Shown in pieces: positions 40,640-51,351 of a stretch of 64,000 bases of DNA. Source of the stretch: Isochrysis galbana. Taxonomy: Eukaryota; Haptophyta; Isochrysidales; Isochrysidaceae. The first letter of the stretch is position 1. Every line of letters begins with the position of its first letter. The notes under the pieces were generated by a model, which saw nothing but the letters and a program-made list of their open reading frames with translations, did not search any database and had not been told where the DNA came from. A program made the translations under genes and the position numbers. The stretch covers positions 3,608,299 through 3,672,298 of the forward strand of contig CM030935.1 in assembly GCA_018136815.1 (NCBI GenBank), in the 5' to 3' direction.

Positions 40640-41437
40640 ACGTGAGTGAGGAGAGGCAACGAGGCGACGGGCTCCCCTCTCTTCTTTTGTTCCCTTTCTT
40701 CTTCTTCTCCTCAGGTCGCGTTCCGTCAAATATGGGACGTCGTCGTCTCACAGTCTGGGATCTTCTAGCCCATCGGCGACCAGTGATTCAAACTCTAGCG
40801 ATTCTAATGACCGTCGCCGCAAGGCACGGCTCCACGGGGCCGACCGCGGTCACCACGACAGCAAGAGCTATGGTCACCGTAGGGGCAGACTTTCCATGCA
40901 ACATGCATGTTGGCCCCCTCCTCGTCTCGACCAGCAACTGGTCGTCCTTCGTCCGCCGGCACGGCCAGACCAGAACACCAGGGCGGCCGGGAGAAACGGC
41001 GCAACTCCAAGCGCCATGCCACGCCACCCGCCGATGCGGCGTTGGTCAACGACTCAACGACCCAGATATTCTCGAACAGTGGCTTAACCACTATCTATGG
41101 TCGACACGGTAAAGCCTACGCCAAGTCGGCCAACGCGCCCCTCGAGTACCAAGTGATGGCGGCCCGTGAGGTCCCGTCTGGCGAGTCCTGGCACGCCCGC
41201 ATCGTCTACACGACGCGCACACTCACCAAGTGGGTTCGCGCCCGCATCATCGTGCGCACCCGCGGCAATTCGCGAGATGCCAAGTCCCAAGTCGAGCGAG
41301 CCTCGAAAGTCTCCAGTCTCTTCGCTTTCCGGCTGACCTCCGGTCGACCGACGACCGACCCAAATAAGGCGGCGGTGTCCTGGGATGGCTTCAGGATGCA
41401 GCTGATCCGCGCACTAGAGGGCTGGCGGGGCAAGTAG
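40640..41437 (+). CDS. Unrecognised ORF, probably from a repeat element
   Basis: The frame ending at 41437 (TAG) encodes YGRHGKAYAKSANAPLEYQV, then ESWHARIVYTTRTLTKWVRA and FRLTSGRPTTDPNKAAVSWD. It reads as genuine protein but I do not know the family. The start is unclear because the frame becomes low-complexity before about 41040. The 100 nt after the stop match, inverted, repeats at 21420-21545 and 63530-63650, so this is likely the coding part of a dispersed element. Confidence 0.4.
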
Positions 41438-41532
41438 GGGGGGGCTCTGCGGGGAATCCTTGGACCTTGGACACCCGAGGGCCAAGGGAGGTGGAAAATA
41501 GTGAGATTAATAAAAAGAGTGAGTGATGAGTG
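41438..41532 (+). repeat. Dispersed repeat end (three copies in window)
   Basis: ggaatccttgga...gtgagtgaccgggcta is shared with the inverse of 21420-21545 and of 63530-63650. The 63.5 kb copy keeps ggtgtccaaggattccgc and the same terminus. Confidence 0.6.
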
Positions 41533-41693
41533 ACCGGGCTAGGGTAGGGGTAGGGGGTCCGTTGCCGTCGAAGGGCTACGGTAGTCCCTCAGCACTAAGG
41601 TGATATTACACAACAATAAAACTCTGACGGCTAGGGAGTAGGGAGAGCGCCGGAAGGGAGTAAGCTGAGCGCAGAGGGGGGGTAGCTTTAGTC

Positions 41694-41894
41694 CCTTACA
41701 TGTGAAACACAGGAATAGTGTTTTTTTCGGAGGCCCAAAACATATGTTTTTCGCTATTTTATTTCGGGCGGCGCCCCCCCCCCCCCCCCCACATCTGTTT
41801 CTTGCATTGTTTTTCTCTGATTTTTTTCGACGGCAACAGAATACTGTTGTTGCTGTTTTATTCCTAAGTTTGGCTGTGTTTCACAAGCAGTAGG
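41694..41894. mobile_element. MITE, 201 bp, 8-bp target duplication
   Basis: Inverted ends CCTTACATGTGAAACACAG and CCTACTGCTTGTGAAACACAG, flanked by CTTTAGTC (41686-41693, 41895-41902). The interior matches the copy at 56145-56325 in opposite orientation (gcccaaaacatatgtttttc). Non-coding. Confidence 0.8.
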
Positions 41895-42059
41895 CTTTAG
41901 TCCCTCCTCGTCCCTCACCCCTCACGCTTCCTCGCTCATCCTCATCCGTCGCGTCCTCAGTAAAGAACCCTTGGTAACTAACTGCAATTACCTAACGACC
42001 AAGTGCTGTAACGACCCCCGCGGGGCAGCCTCTACTACTACTCCTACGACCGACGGACC

Positions 42060-42880
42060 CCCTCGGATAGTGACAAGTGACGAGTCTACTCTCCTTTCCG
42101 AATAGAGTAGTAGTAGAGTAGAGTAGGGTCGTCCTCTCCTCAACGCACACCCACTCGGAGCGGGACCCCCCCCCGCGCCCCCCCCCCCGCCCCCCCGGCC
42201 CCCCACCCGTTTCGACCAAGATCTCTCCCACGCACAACAGACCTTTTCTTCACGCTCTCGCGCTCAACCACAAGAGTAAAAAGGGTTGGCCTACTCTTAC
42301 GCCGCGCCCTTTCACCCCTCTCCTCTCTTCTTCTTGGCCACAATGATCCATCTTCTCTCTCCTCTTCTCCCCCCTCTCTCTCCCTCCCTCCCTCTCTCTC
42401 TCTCTCTCTCTCCCTCCCTCTCTCTCCCCCCCCCCCCCCGTCTCGCTCTCTCGCCCTCTCCTCCCTCTCTCTCTGGAATGAACTTGGCGGCCGTTTTCTC
42501 CGTAGCGCGCGCGACTGTCGGCGAGGGGGGTCACTTTGTGTACTCTAGAGTAGTATTGGACCCCTCTCCTATGTAACCCCTCTCCTTCTTGTGGGAAGCA
42601 GCGTTGATCCCGTACGCAGGAGCGGCGAGCGAGAACCTCAAAACACAACTCACAACATTCCTCTACATCGCCTCTCTTCTCTCCATTTTTCTCGATGCTC
42701 GCTCTTCTTCTCGTCTGCTCCTCCTCTAGAAGACTCTCTTCACCCCCTACCCTGGATCTTTCTTCTCCCATCTCCCTTCTTCTCTTCTTCTCTCCCTCTC
42801 CTCGTTCCCCCTCGCCAGCCGCCGCGCAGAGCGCCCCCCTCCCTCCGCCCCCCCCCCCCCCCAGGCTTCTCTCGCTGCCT
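42060..42880 (+). promoter_or_regulatory. Upstream region with TCTAGAGTA sites and pyrimidine tract
   Basis: Contains gagtag repeats (42099-42127), a palindromic TACTCTAGAGTA at 42540, CT microsatellite (42357-42475) and a second C/T tract (42660-42865), ending 20 nt before the ATG. Regulatory role inferred from position. Confidence 0.35.
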
Positions 42881-42886
42881 CACCCC

Positions 42887-44548
42887 ATGACCTCCGTGCC
42901 GCCTGAGCCCGAGTGCGCCTCTCCACTTCTGGCGATCGCGGCAGAGCTGCGCCAGTTCTTCCAGTGGGCTCGATCCGCCAAACTGAGCCAGCCAGCCAGC
43001 CCCTGCTGCACCTCGTGCCCGGAGCCGACTCCACCCGCTCTTCAGCTCGAGGAGCTCGCGCCTGAGATCCTGGTGCACGTGGTGCGCATGCTGCCCACCC
43101 GTGACCTCGCGTGCCTCGCCGCCAGCTGCCGACGCTTCCACGGCGACGAGCCCGCCTCTGTCACCGAAGAGGCGCTCCGACAGCGTGCAAAGGCTGGGGG
43201 TTACGGCGTACCCACCTCACTGCCGCGAGGCGCGGGCGGCTGGGTGCCCTACCTGCTGCGGCGTGAGCGGTGGCGCGGCGCTGAGCAGCACCCGATCGCC
43301 GCGGGCAAGGTGCACTCGCTCTTCATCGACGATACGGGCGCGCTCTGGAGCTGTGGGTGCGAATTTGACGACATTCTATGGGTAGGGACGCCCGGCGTGC
43401 TGGGGCTGGGCCAGCTTCCGCTGGGCAGCCAGGAGGCGGGCGACCGCGCCGAGACCATGCTGCCCCTGCAGGTTCCCGGGATGGCCGGCATCCGCGTCCG
43501 CAGCCTTGCGACGCGCGACGCGCACAGCCTTGCGCTCGACGCCGATGGCAACGTCTACTCTTGGGGTGGTGGGCATGGCGGCCGCCTTGGCCATGGTGAC
43601 GAAGCGGAGCAGCTGACGCCGCGGCTTATTGCCGCGCTAACCGGCACGCGCGTCCGCGCCATCGCCACAGGCACTGGCCACAGCGCTGCCGTAAGCGAAG
43701 ACGGCGCGCTCTTTACATGGGGCGGTTATATGAGCGGCAGCTGCGGGCTCGGCTATAAGCCCGAGGGCGGATTCCAGCCTGTCCCGCGCCAAGTGGACGC
43801 GCTCGAGGGTAGTTGGGTCGCCTGCGTCGCCGCCGGCTCAGGCTTCACCATCGTCTCGACCGACGACGGCACCGTGTACTCGTTTGGCGCAGGCGGGGCT
43901 GGCCAGCTAGGCCATGGCCTGCCCGCCGCGACGTATGTTGAGCCTAAGCGCGTCGATGCGCTCGAGCATGTTTGCGTGCGTGCCATTTCTGCCGGCAACG
44001 CGCACGTGCTCGCGCTCGCTGATGATGGCGTCGTCTTCTCCTGGGGCAACGCGCCCTCGGGCCGCAATTCGCTGCTCGGCCGGCGAAGCCACAGCTCCGA
44101 CGGTCTGCCGCAGCCTGTGGAGGGACTCGAGGGCGAGCGTGTGCGTGTCATCGCAGCAGGCAACATGCACAACTGCGCTGTCACCGAGTCCGGTGCGCTG
44201 TTCACGTGGGGCGACCACGAGTGGGGCAAGCTCGGACATGGGGCGAGCGATACGTGGGACCTGCCGTGGCGCCGACGCAACAGCAACGCGGGTTTCACGC
44301 TTCTGCCCACGCGTGTCAAGGCCCTCGAGGGCGTCAACGTGGTTAGCGTCTCGGCTGGCTGCTTCCACACGCTGGCAGTTGCGGAGGATGGCACACTCTA
44401 TGGGTGGGGCGACGATAGGAACGGCTGCATCAGCTCCGACGGCGATGCGAGCCTGGCACCCCGCCCCCAATGTACGCCGCGCCTCATCTCCGACCTGCGA
44501 GTGGACTGCACGGGTGCGCGGCGCGGCTCTGAAGGCCAAGCTATTTGA
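42887..44548 (+). CDS. F-box/RCC1-repeat protein
   Basis: Single exon of 553 residues from the ATG at 42887. Residues about 48-85 (LEELAPEILVHVVRMLPTRD then LACLAASCRRFH) are a good F-box. Residues about 140-535 hold about seven RCC1 repeats: LATRDAHSLALDADGNVYSW, YSWGGGHGGRLGHGD, YSFGAGGAGQLGHG, FTWGDHEWGKLGHG, YGWGDDRNG. Expected to be a substrate adaptor of an SCF ubiquitin ligase with a beta-propeller for target binding; the plant UVR8 tryptophan cluster cannot be claimed from the sequence. Better preserved than the paralogue at 3846-5198. Strong uniform coding composition, no frame breaks. Confidence 0.87.
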   Translation: MTSVPPEPECASPLLAIAAELRQFFQWARSAKLSQPASPCCTSCPEPTPPALQLEELAPEILVHVVRMLPTRDLACLAASCRRFHGDEPASVTEEALRQRAKAGGYGVPTSLPRGAGGWVPYLLRRERWRGAEQHPIAAGKVHSLFIDDTGALWSCGCEFDDILWVGTPGVLGLGQLPLGSQEAGDRAETMLPLQVPGMAGIRVRSLATRDAHSLALDADGNVYSWGGGHGGRLGHGDEAEQLTPRLIAALTGTRVRAIATGTGHSAAVSEDGALFTWGGYMSGSCGLGYKPEGGFQPVPRQVDALEGSWVACVAAGSGFTIVSTDDGTVYSFGAGGAGQLGHGLPAATYVEPKRVDALEHVCVRAISAGNAHVLALADDGVVFSWGNAPSGRNSLLGRRSHSSDGLPQPVEGLEGERVRVIAAGNMHNCAVTESGALFTWGDHEWGKLGHGASDTWDLPWRRRNSNAGFTLLPTRVKALEGVNVVSVSAGCFHTLAVAEDGTLYGWGDDRNGCISSDGDASLAPRPQCTPRLISDLRVDCTGARRGSEGQAI

Positions 44549-45460
44549 GCGAGCCAAAGCGACCGCCCCGATACTACAACGACGGTACCGTGTTGTGGCA
44601 GCTGTGCGGCCGCTCCTTTTTCCGCCATCGTGGAGTCAGTCTGAGAGCGCTCGTAACCATCACCTTGCTCATTTTGGCACCTGACAACAGCCGGGCAGCG
44701 GCTCGCCGACTCGTCGGCCACTGAGGCTGGTGGCGCAGGCTGTAGTGGTCACCTCGTGTCCTCGCAGATGGATGCACATGGTCTCGCCACAAGGACCGCT
44801 TCTGTCGTCGCGCCTCCGTCCTTTCTAAGGACCAAGGTGCTTGGGGCCAATGCCCAAAGACTCCGGTTCGGCACTCGCCGGCTCGGATCTAAGTCTAAGG
44901 GTGAGCTCGGGCAGCCTTGTAACCCATCTATGACCGAGGTGCGGCAGTTACGATACAACAACAAGATTGTGGCTATGGTCTATGGAGTGTCGCGGGTGGT
45001 TTGCGTGGTGTGCACCGTAGAACTTAAAGTGGGATGAGGAGGGGGAGAGGGCCGCAAAATTCGAGCCGTGATCTCTCCCCTCCTCTCCTTGTTTGTTTGT
45101 GTGAGTCTCCCAACCAATCCCCCCATGTGTGCGTTTGATTTGCACGTGATACTGTTAGTGTGCCTGGTGTGGTCAGTGGCCCCCTTTGGTATCTTTTAAC
45201 AAGTGATGAATCAACAGGACGCGCGCGCCGCGCCGCGGTCTCATCCTCTCGCCACCATGGCCACCGCAAGGGTGCCATGGTCCATGGTGACATGGATATG
45301 CTGGAGCTGCTGCCGCAGGAGATGGGAGGAAGGCGCGGGCCCTCAAAAGTCCCGGTGCACCACCCGAATATGCGGAGAAATCATACCCCCTCATGCATAC
45401 ACTTAATACACCTCCCCCCCCCCCCCCCAACCCCCTTCCCCTTCCCCCCTGACCTCTTCA
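44549..45460. other. Intergenic stretch
   Basis: No gene recognised; several short frames lack motifs. Confidence 0.4.
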
Positions 45461-45461
45461 A

Positions 45462-46160
45462 CTATCAGTACACTGATAGGGTCATGGAGCGCGCGCCGCT
45501 CCCCTACCGCCTACCGCCAACCCCGCCGCCGAGCCGGACGATCGGGCCATCCTCGACGCCACGCACCCGAAGCGCCCGCGAGAGGGCGCTACCACGATCC
45601 AGGTGCGCACGTGACACGTCGCGTGCCACCCCTGAACAGCTGAACAGCTGCGCACCAGCAAGTCCAGCATGGCCAACAAGGCCCACACAACCCACATCTC
45701 ACATCTCACATCTCCTCTCAGCCATCCTTGGCCACCCACTCCAACTCTACGTCCTCGACGCAGTTGCAGTTGAAATCTCTCCCCATGACCTATGAGCGAG
45801 TCGGTGTCGCTACCGATGGTGCTATCTCTGAGGGATTCGATTTGCGCGCCGCCCTTTCCGCGGGGGTTGCGCTTGGGTAAAAAAGGGAGACTAATTCTAG
45901 TAAGTACCCTTTAGCGTGTCTATAGTGCCTATATAGTGCTCCAATACCAATAGGCCTGCCCCAAACCCGCACTCCGAACCAGGCTCTTGGTAGTGCACCG
46001 GAGCCGGACCCCGGAAACCGACGAAGAAAAAAGAACGAAGGGGGGAAAGGGAGGAGGTGGAGGGAGGGGGCGTTAAGGCGGTGTCGTGGTGTCATAGCAG
46101 TGACAGGGTAACCTAGAGCTCTAGTAGGCGAGTAGCCCAGGCAATCTTCAGATTTTTTTT
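45462..46160 (+). mobile_element. Short LINE with both ends, internally deleted
   Basis: Perfect hairpin CTATCAGTACACTGATAG (45462-45479), ATG at 45484 and a Pro/Arg-rich ORF1 start (MERAPLPYRLPPTPPP), then, after about 370 bp, the 3' untranslated region (cggaccccggaaaccgacg at about 46003) and the 3' motif (caatcttcag then nine T). Everything encoding endonuclease and RT is missing. No target duplication found. Confidence 0.6.
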
Positions 46161-46169
46161 TAGTGTCTA

Positions 46170-47070
46170 TAGTGCATTTTACTCTCAAACATCTACCGTC
46201 TATGAGGGTCTCTACCGTGCTCCGGTAGGAGTTTCACTCTTGGAGAGTTGTCGCGTACCGCGACCCCTACCCCACTCGCCGGGTCCGCTAGGCTTGTCGG
46301 TGCATGCACCATATGCCAGCCCAGGGCCTTGGCGGTCATGCAAGCCCGAATCAACCGCCAAGTACAATGTATACAATAGCAATAATAGACGTACAGGGGA
46401 ACTGCAAAAGTGTTGGTAGTGGTGGTGATGGACCCCCCCTACCCGCAACAAAAAGTTATACTACAAGTAGTAATAGTAATGAGGAATGGCAGAGCTTAAG
46501 TGATAAGTGCCCCATTAATTGGCTACACAACCGGTAACCAGTTACCTTTACTGGTCCTCCTCATAGCAATAACTGCCACTCTCAAAACTCTGGAGTTTCT
46601 GGCAATCCCTAGCCTTGGGAGTCAATCCTGAAGATAGTACCAGTGAACAAGAGGTCGGCGGTATTCTTCATGATCAAGGGGGGGGGGGGGGCAGCTGCCG
46701 CCCCGCAAGTGGGGGGAAAACGCTGCGCTGGGCGCCGGTGCAGGGGCTTTCTCGATAGAGCTTGTCGCCTGGAACGACCTGTCTCTATGTACTACCGGCT
46801 CAGCCGCTGGTACCACTTCATAGGTGGGAAGGCAAGAAACCGTGCCACCTCGTCAAGGGGGGGCAAACGCTGCGATGGGTTACATTTCTTGTGTGTGAGT
46901 GCATGTGCTGGCCACTAGCTTTGCACACCATGCGAACGAAGCGGCAGCAGTACGCACAAGCCACACATCCGCGAGACCCGTTGCCCCCCTTCCGCGTTGC
47001 GCGGCAAGGGCACGTAAAGCCCCTCGGACTGCACCTCGCCGCCGGCCCTCTGAAGCGCCGGCCCTCTGAA
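46170..47070. other. Intergenic stretch
   Basis: No gene recognised. Contains a G run (46679-46691). Confidence 0.4.
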
Positions 47071-47078
47071 GCATCAAC

Positions 47079-48205
47079 CTACGCCCAAGGCCACCGGAAG
47101 CGAGGCATGGGTACGAGTGCTGATGTGTCACGTATCACCTCGCGGTACTCAGGCCCTCGGTTTGCCAGCAAGCGCTCGTCCATGAGGGAGGCCGAGACGC
47201 GGAAAAAGGCCAGCATCCCCGCGGCACCACCCCAGCGCGAGTACAGCGGGCGCTCGCCAAGCTCGCCCGCGATCCCGAGTAGTGCAATGCCAGTCCAGAA
47301 GAGACACTCGCCGAAGTAGTTTGGGTGGCGCGAATACGCCCACAACCCATCTCGGCAGATGCGCTTCGATCCTGTCGCGGTCATGAGATCAGCAGACGGG
47401 CCGTAAGCGAACCGACGAAAGCGGTACAGGTCAGAGTCGGCAGACGCCTCAATGAGGATGCCCATGAGAAGCGTCAAGGCAGCGAGGCCATCCCACATCC
47501 CCAACGGGGGAGCAGCGGCGGCACCTGCCGTCCACACGTCGTACGAGGCGGCGAGGGCGAACCAGACGAGGAGGGTTGGGGTTTGGTGCAGGGACGTCAA
47601 GGAGACGAGCCAGTAGAGTGCAGTGCCACTACCCGTGACCTCAGCGATCTTGCCGTACCGCCAATCCTCGGTTCGCAAGCCAACCGACCACCCATCCCAC
47701 GGCCAAAAGATGTTATAGCGCACGAACCAGCCGATGAATGCCGCGAGTCCGTACCACGAGCGAGACGACGGGGGTTCTGGAGCCGTGGCCATCCAGGCAA
47801 TGACAAGCGAGATTGGGAACACGCACCTGGTCAAGGCGTGAGACTGGGAATTATCTTACCAACTGGCAATCCGAGCCCGCAGCGCCGCGGCGCACCATGC
47901 AGGGTCATAGATCGACGAGTTGCTGCAAAGGAAGGAGAAAAGGTAGATGACGCTCGTCGACGTTACGTGTGCCACGAGACCTGTCACGTACCTGCGAGGA
48001 AGCCGGGCGCGGCAGGCCGGCTGGGCTGCCGCAGCGAGGTCGTGGGCGAGCGCTCGACGGCAGTGCGGCGCGCGGCGCACATCGAGCCGGAGGGCTTGGC
48101 GACAAAGACGAGCGCGAGCGCAGCAAGCGCGGCCGCATAGGCGGCCCAGCATGCGCGCGCGCTCACGGGGCGTGTCGACGGGAGCACGACCTCGCGGCCC
48201 ATCCG
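47079..48205 (-). CDS. DUF1295 multi-span membrane protein
   Basis: Main exon 47826-47079 encodes several membrane segments and the C-terminal motif of DUF1295/steroid reductase-like proteins: ICRDGLWAYSRHPNYFGECL, then FFRVSASLMDERLLANRGPE and YREVIRDTSALVP. The upstream exon (to 47860) encodes YVTGLVAHVTSTSVIYLFSF, then CSNSSIYDPAWCAA, also typical. A 33-nt interval (47827-47859) with GT...AG ends separates them. The N-terminus is unresolved: MGREVVLPSTRP (48201), with a membrane segment AAYAAALAALALVFVA, is in another frame from YVTG, so a further intron or frame error must exist near 48000. Homologues reduce C=C bonds of sterol- or lipid-like substrates; the substrate here is unknown. Confidence 0.65.
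47827..47859 (-). other. Apparent 33-nt intron
   Basis: Minus strand GTAAGA...TTGACCAG, exactly 33 nt, containing an in-frame TAA. Removal rejoins a Trp codon and yields the family sequence ARIASW-CVFPISLVIAW. Confidence 0.5.
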
Positions 48206-48517
48206 CAGACGGTGGCAAGCCGCGCGGGAGAGGGGAGGGGAGAGGAGGGGAGAGCGGAGCAGAGGAGCCACACGCAGATCTATCTACTATCTAAATATGT
48301 TACCCCCCAGGAGCCAGCGCCCCCCAGGAGCTCCCGGGGGCCCCCAGGAGCTATCGGGGGGAAATTTTCTCCCGATCGCCAACAGCCCCACCGAGAGCTA
48401 TCGGGGGACCGAGAAAATCCCCCGAGAGCTATTGGGAGATTGCTCCTGGGGGGTGCCGTAAGCGGATCCCCCAGTAGCTATCGGGGGGAGAAAAAATCCC
48501 CCGAGAGCAAACGGGGG

Positions 48518-48518
<1 letters not shown>

Positions 48519-48597
<79 letters not shown>

Positions 48598-48670
48598 CCT
48601 CCCTCCCTCCCTCCCTCTCTCCCTCGCTGTCCCCCCCTCCCCCCCCTCCCTCCCTCCCTCTCCCTCCCTC
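48519..48670. repeat. CT microsatellite and CCCT tract
   Basis: About 36 CT dinucleotides without interruption, followed by CCCT repeats. The long RERERER and SLSLSLS frames here are translations of it. Confidence 0.95.
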
Positions 48671-49129
48671 TGGCGGCTGGAGGAGCGGCAAGCGTCGGTG
48701 AGAGCCAAAGGTGGTGGGGCTGGGAACGAAGAGGGAGGGCGGTCGGTACGGCGCGCCAGCACCGCACAGAGGTGGAGCGCCGGCTTTCATTGGAAGAGGG
48801 CGGCAGGGTCGGCGCGGCGACCGACAAGTTGGCAGAGTTGGTCGCTGGTCGCACCTGTCACCTGTGGCAGGCGGCGAGCGTGCACGCGCTATAGCGCAGT
48901 GACGGGAGCGGGAAGGAAGAACGAGGGCGAGGAGGGTGAGGGCTGAGGGCTGGCGCAGCGCTCACACAGAACACGGACGGCGCGGCGTGGGCACCTTTGA
49001 TGAGGTGGGCACAGTCGGCGGCGGCAGCGTCCTCCCTCCCACCCTCTCCCTTTCGCCCGCTCTCCCTCCCTCACCTCTCTCTCCCTTTTCCCCTCTCTCT
49101 CTCTCTCCCCCCCCCCCTCTCCCTGCCTC

Positions 49130-49830
49130 AGTGTGGAGTCAACTTGTCGAGTTTGTGGAGTCAACTTGTTGAGGGCAGGGTCAACTTGTTAAGTGTGGAG
49201 TCAACTCGTTGAGTGTTGAGTGTGTGGAGTCAACTTGTTTAGGGTAAGGTCCACTGCGTTCAGTGAACTTGTCGAGGGTGTAGAGTCAACGTGTTCAGTG
49301 TGTGGAGTCAACTCGTTGAGGGTAGAGTCACTTGGTTCAGCGTGGAGTCAACTTGTTCAACTTGTTGAGTGTTGAGTCAACTTGTTGAGGGTGGGGTCAA
49401 CTTGTTCTGCACGGAGTCAACTAGTTGAGTGCGTGCAGTGAACTTGTTGCGGGTAGAGTCAACTTGCTCAGTGTGCGGAGTCAGCTCGTTCAGTGTGTGG
49501 AGTTAACTTCTTCAGTGTCTGAAGTCAACTTGTTGAGGGTAGAGTCAACTTGTTGAGCGGGGAGTCAACATGTTGCGTGTGTGCAATCAACTTGTCGAGG
49601 GTGTGGAGTCAACGTGTTCAGTGTGTGGAGTCAACGTGTTCGGTGTGTGGAGTCAACTCGTTGAGGGTTGAGTCACCTGGTTCAGCGTGGAGTCAACTTG
49701 TTGATTGAGTGTTGAGTCAACTTGTTGAGTGTGGAGTCAACTTGTTTAGGGTGGGGTCAACTTGTTCTGCGTGGAGTCAACTAGTTCAGTGCGTGCAGTG
49801 AACTTGTTGCGGGTAGAGTCAACTTGCTCA
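49130..49830. repeat. GTCAACTTGTT minisatellite
   Basis: About thirty imperfect units of roughly 20-30 nt with the core GGAGTCAACTTGTTGAG, spacing variable. It lies between the arms of the inverted-repeat element. Confidence 0.9.
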
Positions 49831-50021
49831 GTGTGGATTTTCTCGGTCCCCCGATAGCTCTCGGTGGGGCTGTTGGCGATCGGGAGAAAATTTCCCCCCG
49901 ATAGCTCCCGGGGGCCCCCGAGAGCTCCTGGGGGGCGTTGGCTCCTGGGGGGTAACATATACACACGCTACTTCACAGATACAGATATTCAGGTTACATC
50001 ATCAAGAATCAAGGATGATGA

Positions 50022-51351
50022 TGTCGCATTCATCCTAGATGATGCGATTTCCAGGCTCTTGTTTCCAGGTCCTTCGCCGTGCGGCCACACGGTGAAGCTC
50101 AGGTACATCTAGGTTGGTAGGGTTCGTCCCTAGCGATCTAGAATTCGAGTTCTCGTTTCGTTCCTTCTAGCCTGTTTGTCAGGTCTAGATTCCAGGTTTC
50201 CTCCTTTCGGGTAATCTTGACCCAAAGGAGCCAGGTCGCCTGTCACTCGCTGCGCGCTTGTCTCAGGCTCTCGAGTTACCTTGTGAAGGCTTGTTTAGCT
50301 TCTTGCAAGGCTTGTCGTTTCTTGTTGGGTTCCGGTTCTTTCTTGGGACCTGCTCACTTTCGTTGTCGTCCAGGCCTGTTCTTCGTAGGTTCTGCTTGGC
50401 CTGGTTAGGGTTTCGTTGCCTTCCCGCGTTCGGCGTTTGGCGTTCGTCTTGGCGTTCGGAAATTTCCTCTCACATTCCCTAGGTCCGCTACCCTTGGCTT
50501 GTAGGTCCTTGCTTCTTTCTTCTCGGTCAAGGTTTTGGCGAGCGAGTCGGTTGCTCTATCCGCTCGAGAGATTTGAGGTTTAATTTGCCATCTCCCCTTG
50601 GAGACCGGTGTAGGTTCGCTTCCTAGGTGAGGGAATCTTTCCCCTTGATGCAAGTTACATGCAAGCCTTGGCCCCTTTGGTGTTTCTTCCCCTTGGTTGC
50701 TACTCAGGGTTGTTCGTTAGAAGCGTCTAGAAGGTTCACGCTCAACGGCAAGATTTCCTCTGTCGTGAAGACATCTCGTTGCGATCTGTATCCAAAGTGA
50801 TCGCCGTGGTCGCGCGACATGACGCTCCCCTTCGGACTCTCCGCTACGTGGGAAGTTACAACGGAGACACGCTCCGGCCGTCGCTGTGGAGTCTCTCTCT
50901 CTCTCGCTCTCTCTCTCCGTCTCTCGCGACGTGTTTGAGTTATCGGTGATTTGGGGTCGCGGTTGCTTGATAATTTGCTTGGTTTGGGTGAATGATTCCG
51001 GTGTGTTCGTGAGTCGGTGTATCCTGTTGTTCTCAGCTTCGTTGTCCGTCGTTGTTCGCTGCGTCGCTGCACTCAAGCAGCTTAGGCTCCCTCCCTGAGG
51101 GAAGAGTTCTTTGTAGGTCTAACAATCTCTTACAACCCATCACACTAGGGCCGCTAGGAGCGCCTCGCCGCCCCACAGCCCTTCGTTCGCCGTTCGTTCC
51201 CCGTCCAGACACCCAAATGGGGTTGCCCGACCCAGTCCAGAATTTCATTCACCCGACTCCCGGTGGGGAGGAGGGCCAAAGCGCCGCGCTAGCCGCCGGT
51301 GCTGCTCGCGACGGAGTGGCTCAGAGCCCTCCGGCTCCGCTCGACTCGACA
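50022..51351 (+). repeat. 5' long terminal repeat
   Basis: 1330 bp, starts TGTCGCATTC and includes a near-hairpin (CGCATTCATCCTAGATGATG) at the tip. The gag start codon at 51217 lies inside it, 135 bp before its end. Confidence 0.93.

Larger units (their letters stand above)
48295..49960. mobile_element. Inverted-repeat element, 1666 bp, with minisatellite core
   Basis: 126-bp terminal inverted repeats (48295-48420 and 49835-49960) differ at about three positions and start ATATGTTACCCCCCAGG. Each repeat is built of AGCTATCGGGGG-type subunits. Inside lie a CT microsatellite, about 450 nt of mixed sequence and the GTCAACTTGTT minisatellite. No transposase. The target duplication is unclear because the ends are palindromic (ATAT or TA), so the superfamily cannot be assigned. 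Confidence 0.72.

Noticed and set aside
48429-48854. RERERE and SLSLSL frames, possible coiled-coil proteins
   Set aside because: Simple translations of the CT microsatellite.
49130-49830. Possible CRISPR-like array (repeated GTCAACTTGTT with spacers)
   Set aside because: Units vary in length and sequence, spacers are not unique, the context is eukaryotic and no cas genes are present; it is a minisatellite.
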